The translations under genes were made by a program, and so were the position numbers. A stretch of DNA of 64,000 nt from JAMDCX01 sp049977145 (GTDB taxonomy: Bacteria > Planctomycetota > Phycisphaerae > WQYP01), in NCBI GenBank assembly GCA_049977145.1, contig JBMFGW010000004.1, positions 5,051-69,050 on the forward strand, written 5' to 3'. Under the pieces are notes generated by a model that was not told where the DNA came from, did not search any database, and worked only from the letters and a program-made list of their open reading frames with translations. Each line of letters starts with the position of its first letter. The stretch's first letter is position 1. Positions 1 through 9,228 of the stretch are shown here, piece by piece.

Positions 1-1010
1 GTCGGCTTATCAGCGCCTGTGCGCAAAGCCTGGAATCCTGTTACGACAATTCCGAAGAGGCGGCGGTAATTTTAGACCGCAGTGAACGCGCCATTTTTGA
101 AGTGGCGCAATTAAAGGTTACCGGCCAGCCCGTGGCGCTCAACGAGGTCCTGCACGAAACCTTTGAAATGCTCGATCGCAATACCGGCAGCACGATTACC
201 GGTGTGCCCACGGGATATGTGGAACTGGATAATCTCACCAGCGGCCTGCAGCGCGGGGAAATGATTGTTCTGGCGGCCCGGCCAAGTGTGGGAAAAACCG
301 CTTTGGCGATGAATATCGTGGAACACGTCGGGGTGGATTTGAAAAAACCCGTCGCGGTCTTCTCGCTGGAAATGTCCAAGCAGCAACTCGCCCAGCGCAT
401 GCTGTGCGCACGCAGCGGTGTGGATTCGCAAAAGCTGCGCCGTAATATGCTGGCGCGTGATGATCGCAACCGTTTGAGCATAGCGGTGGGAGAACTGGCC
501 GAGGGGAAAATTTTCATTGACGATACCCCGGCACTGTCCATTCTGGATTTGCGCACCAAGGCCAGAAGATTGTTAAGTCAACAGAGCATTGAGCTGGTAG
601 TCATTGACTACCTGCAATTGATGGAAGCGCCACGCGAGGAAAATCGGCAACAGCAGATCAGTACCATCAGCCGAGGTGTCAAAGCCCTGGCCCGGGAATT
701 AAACTCTCCGGTGGTATGCCTGTCGCAGTTAAACCGGGCCTCCGAAAGTGAAAACCGTCTGCCGCGCACCAGCGATCTGCGCGAGTCGGGCAGCATTGAA
801 CAGGATGCCGATGTAGTCATGCTGCTGCACCGCGAGGCAGTCATGCACCGTGGTGATCAGGAATGGGCCCAGACCAATCCTGATAAAATCAATGAGGCGC
901 AGTTGATTATCGCCAAACAGCGTAACGGCCCCTGCGATACCGTGCGCCTGACGTTTATGGCCGCTAATACCCGCTTTGAAACCTATCACCCCGGTTCGGA
1001 ATATTCATGA
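1..1010 (+). CDS. dnaB: Replicative DNA helicase DnaB, C-terminal part (5' end outside window)
   Basis: Hexameric 5'-3' helicase that unwinds DNA at the replication fork. The reading frame is open from the first base (first full codon at 3), so the N-terminal primase-interaction domain starts upstream of the window; the GTG at 102 is internal. The RecA-like motor shows a Walker A loop (ARPSVGKTALAMN, encoded near 275-312), a Walker B strand ending VVIDYLQLM (near 597-620), the QLNR segment and the arginine-rich LPRTSDLRESGSIEQDAD stretch typical of DnaB. It ends with TGA at 1008-1010. The next gene, uppP, lies 224 bp away and has its own ribosome site. Nothing is odd in the visible part and no intein is seen in it. 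Confidence 0.95.
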   Translation, partial: RLISACAQSLESCYDNSEEAAVILDRSERAIFEVAQLKVTGQPVALNEVLHETFEMLDRNTGSTITGVPTGYVELDNLTSGLQRGEMIVLAARPSVGKTALAMNIVEHVGVDLKKPVAVFSLEMSKQQLAQRMLCARSGVDSQKLRRNMLARDDRNRLSIAVGELAEGKIFIDDTPALSILDLRTKARRLLSQQSIELVVIDYLQLMEAPREENRQQQISTISRGVKALARELNSPVVCLSQLNRASESENRLPRTSDLRESGSIEQDADVVMLLHREAVMHRGDQEWAQTNPDKINEAQLIIAKQRNGPCDTVRLTFMAANTRFETYHPGSEYS

Positions 1011-1234
1011 GCCTGCCACAGGGCCATGGCGAGCGGGCTAAACTATCGCATGGTAATGCGGCTGCTGTTAAAAAACCGGGCACTATAGCGTAACGGATTG
1101 TGGTGCCCGGCGGCTTAGGAAAAAGGCGGTAGGATTCTTATTATCAGGTGCGCCTTTTGGCCGAAACGCTGTCACCGGTTACTATGTTGTCCCAGTGTTG
1201 TTAAACACTGTTTCTTGGCTAAGGAGGACTTACC

Positions 1235-2113
1235 GTGATTCATACCGCCGCCACACATTTGACAGTGCTACAGGCTGTATTTTTAGGGATTCTGCAGGGA
1301 GTGTCGGAATTGTTTCCGATCAGCAGTTTGGGGCATATTATTATCGTCAAGCATCTGCTGCATTGGCATTTCAATACCGGTAATAAGAATTTCCTGAGTT
1401 TTGTGGTGGCCCTGCATCTGGCCACGGCGGCAGCCTTGCTGATTTATTTCTGGGGGCAATGGAAAAAAGTCATCTTTGCATATCTCGGCAGTATCCAGCA
1501 CGGGAAATTGGTGTACGACCGGGAGAGTAAATTCGCCTGGTTGCTGGTGGCGGGCACCATTGTTGTGGGACTGGTGGGACTGACATTCGAAAAAAAGTTT
1601 CGGCTCTTTTTTGATGATCCACGCTATTACTGGATGGTGTGTATATTTCTGATTCTTAACGGCGGAGTCATGTTTCTTGGCGATTACATGAAAAAACTGG
1701 CGCTGAAAAAAGCGGCTGCGCAGCAGCGCAAGCACGCGGAGGACTTAACATTTCCACAAGGAGCGGCAGTGGGAGCGGCCCAAACACTGGCGTTATTTCC
1801 CGGTATTTCCCGCAGTGGTGTGGCCATTGTGGGCGGTGTGCTGGCGGGACTGACCTATGAAGAAGCCTGCCGCTTTGCCTTCATGCTGGCCACACCCGTC
1901 ATTGCCGCCGCCGGATTGCTGAAAGTTCCAGCTTTATTCAAGCCTGAAGCCCACGCGATTTTGTATCTGACCATTCCTGCCGCCATGGCCGCAGGCATTA
2001 CCGCCTACCTAAGCACTAAATTCCTGATGAAGTATTTTGAAACCCGTCGGCTCACGCCCTTCGCCATTTATTGCGTGGTGCTGGGGACGGTGGCATTGCT
2101 TCTGGCCCGCTGA
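1235..2113 (+). CDS. uppP: Undecaprenyl-diphosphatase UppP (BacA family)
   Basis: Integral membrane phosphatase that turns undecaprenyl diphosphate into the monophosphate lipid carrier used for peptidoglycan and surface polysaccharides; overexpression in other bacteria gives bacitracin resistance. At 292 aa it has the usual family length. The two signature regions are present: GVSELFPISSLGH near residues 22-35 and FPGISRSG near residue 188, the latter holding the catalytic Arg/Ser. Several hydrophobic helices fill the rest. The start is a GTG at 1235 with a strong Shine-Dalgarno AAGGAGG at 1221-1227, seven bases upstream. It stands alone between dnaB and a small lipoprotein gene. Confidence 0.95.
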   Translation: MIHTAATHLTVLQAVFLGILQGVSELFPISSLGHIIIVKHLLHWHFNTGNKNFLSFVVALHLATAAALLIYFWGQWKKVIFAYLGSIQHGKLVYDRESKFAWLLVAGTIVVGLVGLTFEKKFRLFFDDPRYYWMVCIFLILNGGVMFLGDYMKKLALKKAAAQQRKHAEDLTFPQGAAVGAAQTLALFPGISRSGVAIVGGVLAGLTYEEACRFAFMLATPVIAAAGLLKVPALFKPEAHAILYLTIPAAMAAGITAYLSTKFLMKYFETRRLTPFAIYCVVLGTVALLLAR

Positions 2114-2178
2114 CTTCCAAAACCTTCCGCTCATATCTACAATGATATTAGTAGAAGTCAATCCGGAGATTCACAATT

Positions 2179-2412
2179 ATGAAGCGACAACAACGAATGT
2201 CCCGTAAGATTATTTTTCGCAGCGCGGCGGTGTTGATATTAGGCGCTATGCCGCTGCTGGGTGGTTGCCAGGAGGAATTATTTACCGGACGTGATCAGAA
2301 TATTCAAAGCAAATCGCAATACTTTCCCGATCCCCACCCCATTGAACAATCCCAATCTGAAGATGGCGTCGGTGGTGGAGCCATGCCCTACGGCGGACAA
2401 AATGGGTTTTAA
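2179..2412 (+). CDS. Small predicted lipoprotein
   Basis: A 77-aa protein of unknown function. The N-terminus is basic (KRQQRMSRK), then hydrophobic (FRSAAVLILGAMPLL), and ends in a lipobox-like LGGC with the modifiable Cys at residue 30. The mature part is about 48 residues, polar and Gly/Gln rich, and ends GGGAMPYGGQNGF; no domain is recognised. The ATG has GGAG about nine bases upstream. It lies 65 bp after uppP and may be co-transcribed. The lipoprotein call rests on the signal and Cys only. Confidence 0.6.
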   Translation: MKRQQRMSRKIIFRSAAVLILGAMPLLGGCQEELFTGRDQNIQSKSQYFPDPHPIEQSQSEDGVGGGAMPYGGQNGF

Positions 2413-2609
2413 TATTCACCGCATGCACGGTGGGCGCAACATGGGCGTGGCTTCTTCGCCCCCCCACGATTCGGCCCTCATTTGGCCCACCGGGTTCTTA
2501 GCGCCTAGAATGATGTGAATTCGATGGCCGAGAGGTCGCGTCGAGAAACCGATGTAAAACCGAAGTGGGACGGCGTTTCGGATGGTGCTTTATATGGATA
2601 AACAACGTT

Positions 2610-3293
2610 ATGTTCGAGAGCGAAGGAAAACGTGAATGCGATCGCGCGCAGGAATTTCGCAAGATTGTGGAGCCATTGGTACGTACTGGAGACTTAAACC
2701 AGGCGGCGGAATATATAGGGCATTGCTGGTGCGTGGGGGTAATCTGCGACTTTTTACGCCATTCCGACACGAAAGTGCGGAGCGTCGCCGCCATGGCTTT
2801 AGCGCTTATGGGGGACAAAACCGCTATTGCACCGCTGGTCGTGGCTTTGCATGATGTTGATCCACGGGTGAATGAACTGGCTGATCAGGCTTTATGGGCT
2901 ATCTGGTTTCGTTGTGGCAATAAATGCGGTTGCGGTTATCTGAAATGTGGTACGCATCATTTGAAACACGGCAATATGGCAACGGCCATTGAAAAGTTTA
3001 CTTTGGCGATTGCCGCCGATCCGGACTTCGCCGAAGCCTACAATCAACGGGCCATCGCCCATTATCTTTCCGAGCAGTACGCCGAAGCTCTGGTGGATTG
3101 CCGTGATGCTTTGGCAAAAATGCCGCCGCACTTCGGGGCAATGGCGGGAATGGGACATTGTCACGCCCAACTGGGCAATCTGTGCGCAGCGCAGCAATGT
3201 TACCGTCAAGCCTTGGCCATCAATCCTTGCATGGAGGGCATTGCCGTAGCGTTGGCACAGATTCAGAAAATTATAAACAAACCGACCCTCTGA
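2610..3293 (+). CDS. HEAT-repeat plus TPR protein
   Basis: About 227 aa, probably a cytoplasmic scaffold for protein-protein contacts. Residues ~50-105 read as two HEAT/PBS-lyase-type helical repeats (DTKVRSVAAMALALMGD, then DPRVNELADQALWAIW). Residues ~120-215 form two to three tetratricopeptide repeats (e.g. FAEAYNQRAIAHYLSEQYAEAL). A Cys-rich joint (CGNKCGCGYLKCG) lies between the two parts and could bind metal; that is inference. Start choice is uncertain: ATG 2610 is used here, but an in-frame GTG at 2565 would add 15 residues and neither has a good ribosome site. The gene converges on the large TPR gene that ends at 3332. Confidence 0.7.
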   Translation: MFESEGKRECDRAQEFRKIVEPLVRTGDLNQAAEYIGHCWCVGVICDFLRHSDTKVRSVAAMALALMGDKTAIAPLVVALHDVDPRVNELADQALWAIWFRCGNKCGCGYLKCGTHHLKHGNMATAIEKFTLAIAADPDFAEAYNQRAIAHYLSEQYAEALVDCRDALAKMPPHFGAMAGMGHCHAQLGNLCAAQQCYRQALAINPCMEGIAVALAQIQKIINKPTL

Positions 3294-3331
3294 TGGTTGC
3301 GGCGTATGGTGTGCTGATTTCCCCATGGTTC

Positions 3332-6028
3332 TTAGTCCGTGAGGTTGAATTCCTGCAACAGCAATTCAAATTGTCGGTGATATTCTTTACCGCCAATTTG
3401 CTTGCCATATAGCGCCACGAGTTGTTTGAGTGCGGCGCGGGTTTGACTTGCGTAGGCATTGGATTTCACGTTGCAGCGAATCAGATAGTAATACGCCTGC
3501 CAGTAAATTGCGGATCCCGGCTCCAACTGGGGAATCAGCCGCACATAGATGCTGTGGGCATGATCGAAGTTACCGGCGGCATATAAGGCCCGGGCGGCTC
3601 CGATGAAATTGGTCAAATCACCGGGACGCTGCTTTTCCAGTGCCTTGTACTCCTGCCATGCCACCTGCCCCTCCCCGGCGCGGATGAGTTCGGCGGCCCG
3701 AATTTGTTGGTAGGCATAAATGTCGTCCTGGTTTTTCCGCCCCGGCTGGCTTTGCAGCGACTGAATCAACTGCTGCAGCAGTGCCGCGGCACCGGCGGCC
3801 AGCCGCCGGGCTTTGCCTGGATCCGTATGCCGGATTTTGCGACTTTCCTGATCATACTGGCCGATCAGGCCCTTGATAACATCCGTGGATTTCTGAGTCG
3901 ATTCGCCAGCGAACTTCCGCACCAGCGGCAGAATTTTATTATTTTCTCCCGCCAATTGATACTGCCGAATGCGATAACGCAGAAGAATACCGCGTAATTT
4001 CGGGGAAAGCTGTTTTTCCAGCACGGTGAGCTTATCAAGAATCTGGCCCGCCCGATATGGATTACGCAACGGATTGATCGCGGTGCCGGCTTCCAGCAGC
4101 AGAATGTTAACACGGTAACGCCTGGCTCTAGCCAAGGCGGCCGGAGCTATTGCCGCGGGCGGATGGTCCAAAAGGTGCAGATATTTGTCGGCGGTCTGCA
4201 GCAGTTGTCGGGCGGCCTGGTGCTGCTGCGTTTCTGGAGCCTTTTTCAGAGTCAAGGCGCTAAGTTGCTCAGCGCCAATACGCACCAACTGATATTGCGC
4301 ATCGAGATAAAGTGGATCGGCGGCGGGTATTTCATTAAACAATTTGATGGCCGGTTTATACTGTCCGGCGTTTTCCAATTGCAGCGCGTAGGGGAAGCGA
4401 ATTTGCGGATCATGGAAAGTATGCCAATCCAAGCTGATGGCCGCAGTGGTCAACTTCGTAATGTCGGCGGATACCTGCCGCGACTCGTTAAGCTGCGCTA
4501 ATTCCGACAGGGCCAGCGCCATAACGTGCCTGGCCCGTGGGTCCGTGGGGGACAGACGCACGAACGCAATGTTCATTTTGGCCGCCAAGTCCAATTGTCC
4601 CAACTGTGCGGCGGTGATAGCAGCGATAAGCGTGGTTTCCGACCGGATGGATGGGGGTAGCTCTTTGCGCGCCAGCAAACTCTGTGCAATGGCCAACGCT
4701 TGCCGTTGGCTGGTCGTGGCGGGATTCTGGGCCTCCAGCCACGCCGCAGCGAGCACCTGCAACGGCTGAAGTGTGGCTGGATCAATTTTAGCGGGTAAAT
4801 GTTGCGCTAAATGTGTGAAAATCAGTCTCTGATATTGTGGAGCCTGGCGGATGACGTTACTGACCATGGCGATTGCCGCCGCCTGGGCGCTGGCACGTTG
4901 GGCGGGATTTTTCAACGCGTTGGCCGACGCTTCCGCAATCCGAAACGCCAGCAATTGCTCCCCCATTTTGGCGCTGATGGAATTGGCGCCAACCTGCTTG
5001 GCGGTCCAGGTCATAAAGGATTTCAGTTTCGCCCGGGCTTGATCGTATCGGCCGCTGCGGAGTAAAGCGGTCACCTGTTGATAATAGGCATCATATTGCA
5101 ACCAGACCGGGGCGTGCGATGAAGCCGCGGTAGTCAGGTCGTGGAGAGCTTTATTATATTGTCCGTTGTGCAGATAGGCTTTCCCGCGCAATAGCAGCGC
5201 CCGGTAATAAACGCCGCTATTTTGTACTTTGGCATAAGGACTAATGCCGCTGATAGCGGAGCCGAGCAATGTTTGGCGCATCTTGTCGCCCGGAGGAAGG
5301 GCCAGTCCGGAAAAATAATCAGCATAAGCCAGATAATACGCGGTATCCCGCTGACCATTCATGGCGAGAGTGTATAGCTGTTCATCGGCATCCGTAAAGG
5401 TGCTGGCGTTGTTGAGATTCTTTATGACCTGAGAGTAATGTTTCTGTGCTGCTTGTAAAAGTCGGCGGGCCAGATTGGCGGCGGGCGCCAGCTCCCGGCG
5501 CAGTGCCGGCGTGCCGGACCAGAATTCAATCTCGTTGACGGTATTGGTGGTCAGGCTGGCTAATACAAACTGCGCTTGCATGGTGGACCATCCGGGGTCC
5601 ACATTATTGTCGGCGGACTTGAGATAAATGTTGACATCACGGATGAACCGTTCTTTCATTTGTTGTTGTTGGGCGGGGTGGTTTTTGAATTGATCCCACC
5701 GGCAGAAAATATCGGCGGCCCCAAACAAAGCTTTATCGGCGGGGGTGGTGGCCGCTTTTAAGGCGGCGGCGATCCGGGCGACGGCGTGCGTCTTTTCAAG
5801 TTGTGCGGCAAGTTGCGCGGGGCTGGCATGAGGTGGTAGAACAACCGGTATGGTTGTTGCCGATGCGGCATGAATTATCGGCACGGCCATCCAGGCCACG
5901 ACGCAGGCCATGATTGGACCCCAAAGCCAGCGATTCTTTCGTGCCATAATTTGTGGTCGGTAATCCGGCGAAATCGTCGCCGCAAAACTGGTGGAAGTCT
6001 TACTGAAATAATTTGGAATTCCCAGCAT
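3332..6028 (-). CDS. Large exported TPR-repeat protein
   Basis: About 898 aa, last gene of the minus-strand ExbB/ExbD operon. A hydrophobic export signal (WGPIMACVVAWMAVPIIHAAS) is followed by an alpha-solenoid with many degenerate TPR-like repeats (e.g. YYRALLLRGKAYLHNGQYNKALHDL; ALYAAGNFDHAHSIYVRL), so a periplasmic scaffold is likely. Start: ATG 6028 has AAGGAT nine bases upstream; ATG 5947, directly before the signal, would give a more ordinary N-terminus and is a real alternative; a TTG at 6037 is also in frame. The gene lies 134 bp after the second ExbD gene. Similar large TPR proteins often accompany TolQ/ExbD modules in planctomycetes, but the function is not known. Confidence 0.75.
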   Translation of the reverse strand: MLGIPNYFSKTSTSFAATISPDYRPQIMARKNRWLWGPIMACVVAWMAVPIIHAASATTIPVVLPPHASPAQLAAQLEKTHAVARIAAALKAATTPADKALFGAADIFCRWDQFKNHPAQQQQMKERFIRDVNIYLKSADNNVDPGWSTMQAQFVLASLTTNTVNEIEFWSGTPALRRELAPAANLARRLLQAAQKHYSQVIKNLNNASTFTDADEQLYTLAMNGQRDTAYYLAYADYFSGLALPPGDKMRQTLLGSAISGISPYAKVQNSGVYYRALLLRGKAYLHNGQYNKALHDLTTAASSHAPVWLQYDAYYQQVTALLRSGRYDQARAKLKSFMTWTAKQVGANSISAKMGEQLLAFRIAEASANALKNPAQRASAQAAAIAMVSNVIRQAPQYQRLIFTHLAQHLPAKIDPATLQPLQVLAAAWLEAQNPATTSQRQALAIAQSLLARKELPPSIRSETTLIAAITAAQLGQLDLAAKMNIAFVRLSPTDPRARHVMALALSELAQLNESRQVSADITKLTTAAISLDWHTFHDPQIRFPYALQLENAGQYKPAIKLFNEIPAADPLYLDAQYQLVRIGAEQLSALTLKKAPETQQHQAARQLLQTADKYLHLLDHPPAAIAPAALARARRYRVNILLLEAGTAINPLRNPYRAGQILDKLTVLEKQLSPKLRGILLRYRIRQYQLAGENNKILPLVRKFAGESTQKSTDVIKGLIGQYDQESRKIRHTDPGKARRLAAGAAALLQQLIQSLQSQPGRKNQDDIYAYQQIRAAELIRAGEGQVAWQEYKALEKQRPGDLTNFIGAARALYAAGNFDHAHSIYVRLIPQLEPGSAIYWQAYYYLIRCNVKSNAYASQTRAALKQLVALYGKQIGGKEYHRQFELLLQEFNLTD

Positions 6029-6162
6029 GGTGAGCAATCCTTATTGATAATCAAAGCGGCGGCGGGCTACCCGCGGCGCTCCACGACATATCAGGCCTGG
6101 CGGACAATGAAACTTTACCCGAACCTCGGCACAGTAAAACAAAACTACTCCGCGCTTATCCA

Positions 6163-6630
6163 TTACTGCCGTGGCGGAGGCCGGAACGCCACTTGTTTGA
6201 ACCGGGCCATAATGCAGTCACTGTACGCCGTAATAACATCCTTATAGGGTACGCCATTGGAAGGCGAAATAAATACCTGCACCGGCACCCCCTTGGCTAA
6301 GGCTTTATGTTTGTTAGCTAAAAAGGTCGCCAGTTCACCGGAAAGATCGGCGGTTTGCAATCCCGGCATGATGGCTACCGTGCGCGTGCCGCGGACACGC
6401 AACTTGATATTAATGCGTGTAGGCGGCATCGCGTGTGTTTTGACATTTGATAATCCGCCCTTGATCGCCGGAGTGTTATTGGTCAAATACCAATCCGAGC
6501 TGACAAATGAGCTGCCAAGCATGAAAAATATCAAAATAACCATGACCACATCGACCATGGGTGTCATGTTCGGACCGACATGCGTGGCGGCACGCATTCC
6601 GGGACGACGGTGTTTATGCGATTGGGACAT
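6163..6630 (-). CDS. ExbD/TolR-family biopolymer transport protein (second copy)
   Basis: A 155-aa single-span inner-membrane protein. The N-terminal cytoplasmic tail leads into NMTPMVDVVMVILIFFMLGSSF, the ExbD/TolR transmembrane helix with its conserved Asp (residue ~27) that carries protons through the ExbB/TolQ channel. The periplasmic domain (residues ~50-150) follows the ExbD pattern, ending VPYKDVITAYSDCIMARFKQVAF. The start at 6630 has GAGG eight bases upstream. It lies 33 bp after another ExbD gene, so the motor is probably a mixed pentamer-dimer complex with two different ExbD subunits. The exact cargo (TonB-like, Tol-like or novel) cannot be told from sequence. Confidence 0.88.
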   Translation of the reverse strand: MSQSHKHRRPGMRAATHVGPNMTPMVDVVMVILIFFMLGSSFVSSDWYLTNNTPAIKGGLSNVKTHAMPPTRINIKLRVRGTRTVAIMPGLQTADLSGELATFLANKHKALAKGVPVQVFISPSNGVPYKDVITAYSDCIMARFKQVAFRPPPRQ

Positions 6631-6663
6631 CCAAAAAACCTCACAGACTTCAGACTCACCAAA

Positions 6664-7104
6664 TCAACCGGGGCGGCGGGTCATAAAATGGATGCTGGCA
6701 ATGCCCGCTTGGGCACAACTGATCAGCACGGGCGCCACATATTTATAAGGTATGGAACGATCCGCCCGCAGAATTAATTTCATTTTGGGGTTTTCACGCT
6801 TCTGCTCACGCAAATAAGCGGCCAAATCATCATAGGACACTTCCTGGCCCCATATTGAGATTACCGGACGCAGGCCTTGCGCAACGTAGGCACGCGATGG
6901 AACCAAGTTCACAATTAACTGATTACTTTTGTTGCGCAAGTCTTTGCCGTTTTTGGCGACCGGAATTTTGACTCCCTTGACCGACGCCGCCTTGGTAATG
7001 TGACCCACCAATAGAAAGAAAATAATCAGACACATGATAATATCAATCAACGGGGTGACATTGACATGTGTATCCTCCATGGGCTTGATGCCGCTTAATT
7101 TCAT
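6664..7104 (-). CDS. ExbD/TolR-family biopolymer transport protein (first copy)
   Basis: A 146-aa protein with the ExbD transmembrane signature HVNVTPLIDIIMCLIIFFLL, including the proton-carrying Asp (residue ~20), and a periplasmic domain ending RSIPYKYVAPVLISCAQAGI. Start ATG 7104 is chosen because AAGGAG lies seven bases upstream; a longer in-frame reading to 7152 lacks such a site. It sits between the TolQ/ExbB-type gene (179 bp upstream, a gap that holds a nested stem-loop at 7170-7227) and the second ExbD gene. It probably forms the rotor/stator partner of the ExbB-type channel. Confidence 0.88.
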   Translation of the reverse strand: MKLSGIKPMEDTHVNVTPLIDIIMCLIIFFLLVGHITKAASVKGVKIPVAKNGKDLRNKSNQLIVNLVPSRAYVAQGLRPVISIWGQEVSYDDLAAYLREQKRENPKMKLILRADRSIPYKYVAPVLISCAQAGIASIHFMTRRPG

Positions 7105-7169
7105 TGATGAACTCCTTACGAAGGCCTCCGCCCCAACGGAGCGTGGCGACAATTTCTTACCGCCCCGCC

Positions 7170-7227
7170 AGGGTGGCTGTTTTCTTATAATCTCCGGTTA
7201 CACCGGAGACGCCAGGGCGGCCACCCT
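7170..7227 (-). promoter_or_regulatory. Nested stem-loop between ExbB-type and ExbD genes
   Basis: Seen in sequence: outer arms AGGGTGGC (7170-7177) and GCCACCCT (7220-7227) enclose a second hairpin with arms CTCCGG (7192-7197) and CCGGAG (7203-7208). It sits inside an operon, in the 179-bp gap after the channel gene. Such intra-operon stems can end or stabilise part of the messages so that the upstream pentamer subunit is made in excess of the ExbD dimer subunit; that role is inference. No U-tract follows on the coding strand. Confidence 0.45.
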
Positions 7228-7283
7228 TTAAGGTCGCCGAAAATCGGCCGCGCCCACCGCACATTTCCGGGCGACCTGGCGAC

Positions 7284-8129
7284 CTACACGCCCGCCGCCG
7301 TATCACCGGAACCGGTGCGGCGCGGCACCGGCCGCGCCAGCGGTTTGGAGCCTTCGGTCGTGGCGGAAGAGGTTGCCGCAGTTTTATCCGACGGCCGCAG
7401 ACTTTCCAGTAATTCTTCCGAAAGCACCGCCGCCCGGCTGATAATTTTGTCCAATCTCATGCGGAAAAAACCAAACGCGATCAGCGATGGAATGGCCACC
7501 GCCAGGCCGCCAAACGTGTGCCAGAGAGCGGTGGCAATACCAACAGACAAGTCGGAAACTTTGGCCTGTCCACCGGCATGATGCAGCGCGTAAAAAGCTT
7601 CAATCATACCCAGTACGGTTCCCAACAGACCGATCAGCGGCCCAATGTTGCCGATAACGTTGAGCATCTCAATACGCCGGAAAAGATTGGCGCTATCTTC
7701 TGTTATCTCACTTTCCATACCGTCCCGCATAGCCCCATAACCCAGATGGGCTCGGCGAATACCCGCCTGCATGGCTTTGCTGACAAACGATGGATCGGCG
7801 GCGGTAAAATCGATGAGTTCCTTGAGTTGCCGGGATTCAATGAGGGAACGGATATGCTCAGTGGTTTCGACGGGCGCAATTTTATTTTCGCGCAAGTGAA
7901 TAATTGCATCAAAAATTAATGCGATACTGGCCAGTGAGCATCCCACCAACACAACAATGACGGTAATGTCCAAGCCCCAGATAATGGGATTGGGGTGATA
8001 GGTACCGGCACCACTCCCGCCCCCGGCGCCCTGCGCCATCGCGGTGTGGCCCAAGGCCAGCAGCGCGCCCAAAGCCAACACACCTGGAAGAACCGCTCGG
8101 AAACGGCCACGTACACAACTATTGAACAT
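7284..8129 (-). CDS. MotA/TolQ/ExbB-family proton channel protein
   Basis: A 281-aa inner-membrane channel subunit. A signal-like hydrophobic N-terminus (VLPGVLALGALLALGHTAMAQ) precedes a first helix (DITVIVVLVGCSLASIALIF), a cytoplasmic loop, and the two pore helices of the family (NVIGNIGPLIGLLGTVLGMIEAFYAL; IATALWHTFGGLAVAIPSLIAFGFF). The GLLGTVxGM signature is intact. Start ATG 8129 follows AAAGGAG by eight bases. It is second in a five-gene minus operon, after a VWA-like protein and before two ExbD genes. Family knowledge: such channels use proton motive force to drive ExbD/TolR rotation. Confidence 0.9.
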   Translation of the reverse strand: MFNSCVRGRFRAVLPGVLALGALLALGHTAMAQGAGGGSGAGTYHPNPIIWGLDITVIVVLVGCSLASIALIFDAIIHLRENKIAPVETTEHIRSLIESRQLKELIDFTAADPSFVSKAMQAGIRRAHLGYGAMRDGMESEITEDSANLFRRIEMLNVIGNIGPLIGLLGTVLGMIEAFYALHHAGGQAKVSDLSVGIATALWHTFGGLAVAIPSLIAFGFFRMRLDKIISRAAVLSEELLESLRPSDKTAATSSATTEGSKPLARPVPRRTGSGDTAAGV

Positions 8130-8217
8130 AAGAAAAACTCCTTTGAGGTTGTTATCGGCAATTAACGCCTGATTCCATTTTCTTTCCGGCGGCGAATTCG
8201 CCGCCACAGGTTATAGA

Positions 8218-9228
8218 CTATTCCTTCACCAGTTTGTATTGGCCGCCGGTTTCTTTGGCAATTTCCTTAAGCGTAGGCGCGTATCGACTTACCCGCTCTA
8301 AAAACGACTTGGAGTGCCCGCTTAAGAATGTATACGTAAATACCCGGGCGTTGCAATGGGCATTTAATTGTTTCACGATCTTCGCCAATTCCGGATTAAA
8401 ACCGCCATTGGTTACAAAATAAATCAGTTGCGGATGCAATTGGAAAGCGCGACGAAAGGCCTCCTCATAAATCGCCAATCGCCCCTGCCCACTGCCCCGG
8501 GGCGGCACATCCAAAAACTGTTTAATTGTGCTGTTTCGAACCGGGACTGTGGCGTGCGCCAGGCCTGCTGCTCCCAATTGCCTTACCCCATCGCCTACCA
8601 GGATCACGGCAAACCGCTGATAGGCAACCAGCCTTTGCACCGAGCGCCGCATTTCCCGGCGCACTATTCCCCAATTATAAAGCATATCGCCGGAGTGATC
8701 GATGATGTACACAATCAGCGTAGCGTTGCCGCCACGACCAATAAACCGCGATGGCGGCCCGGCCCCCAGGCCACCGCCTGGTATGCCCAAAGCGGTCTGC
8801 GGGTTGCGGGCAACGGCCTGCGGTCCCACGGCGATAAATTTCAGTTTATCGGTGGTCTTGAGCACGGCGGTGACGGAAGTCTTGTTATGGGCATAGTGCG
8901 AGAGAATATGTTTGATATTTTCCCGGGCTTGGCGCAACGGATTATTGTTCTGGCCGGAATTCGGGTTACCGCCCGGATGAGTTGAAAAATGCTGATCCCA
9001 CGCCTGGGGAACGATAATCGGATGCGCTTTGCGGGTAATGACTGAATGCAGGGCCGCGGCGGCAAAAAAGATCAGAACAAATAAGCCCAAATGCAACAAA
9101 ACCGAAGCAATCCAAGGTAAGGCTTTATCCACCCACGGCGGCAGTTCACCCGTGCTGACCACCGCCGCATCCAACTGGGAACCAAGCTGATCTCCTTGCG
9201 GCTGTGGATGTGACATTACCTCACTCAT
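8218..9228 (-). CDS. Membrane-anchored von Willebrand A-like protein of the ExbB/ExbD operon
   Basis: About 336 aa. A cytoplasmic N-terminal tail is followed by one helix (WIASVLLHLGLFVLIFFAAAAL, residues ~38-60), a Gly/Asn-rich linker, and a VWA-like fold from residue ~155 (GNATLIVYIIDHSGDML). The metal-site motif reads DHSGD rather than the canonical DxSxS, so metal binding may be weakened or lost. Start ATG 9228 has GGAG six bases upstream; ATG 9216 is in frame but badly spaced. It is the first gene of the minus operon. The single N-terminal helix recalls TonB/TolA-type partners of ExbB/ExbD, but no TonB C-terminal domain is seen. Confidence 0.72.
   Translation of the reverse strand: MSEVMSHPQPQGDQLGSQLDAAVVSTGELPPWVDKALPWIASVLLHLGLFVLIFFAAAALHSVITRKAHPIIVPQAWDQHFSTHPGGNPNSGQNNNPLRQARENIKHILSHYAHNKTSVTAVLKTTDKLKFIAVGPQAVARNPQTALGIPGGGLGAGPPSRFIGRGGNATLIVYIIDHSGDMLYNWGIVRREMRRSVQRLVAYQRFAVILVGDGVRQLGAAGLAHATVPVRNSTIKQFLDVPPRGSGQGRLAIYEEAFRRAFQLHPQLIYFVTNGGFNPELAKIVKQLNAHCNARVFTYTFLSGHSKSFLERVSRYAPTLKEIAKETGGQYKLVKE

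Noticed and set aside
102..1010. GTG at 102 as the dnaB start
   Set aside because: The frame is open upstream to the window edge and the upstream residues fit DnaB, so the gene simply continues off the window.
1076..1110. Hairpin CCGGGCAC...GTGCCCGG as the dnaB terminator
   Set aside because: The T-run is on the minus-strand side only, and no minus-strand gene ends there; on the plus strand the stem is preceded by As and not followed by Ts.
6029..6037. TTG at 6037 as start of the large TPR gene
   Set aside because: ATG 6028 has a better-spaced AAGGAT and ATG 5947 directly precedes the export signal.
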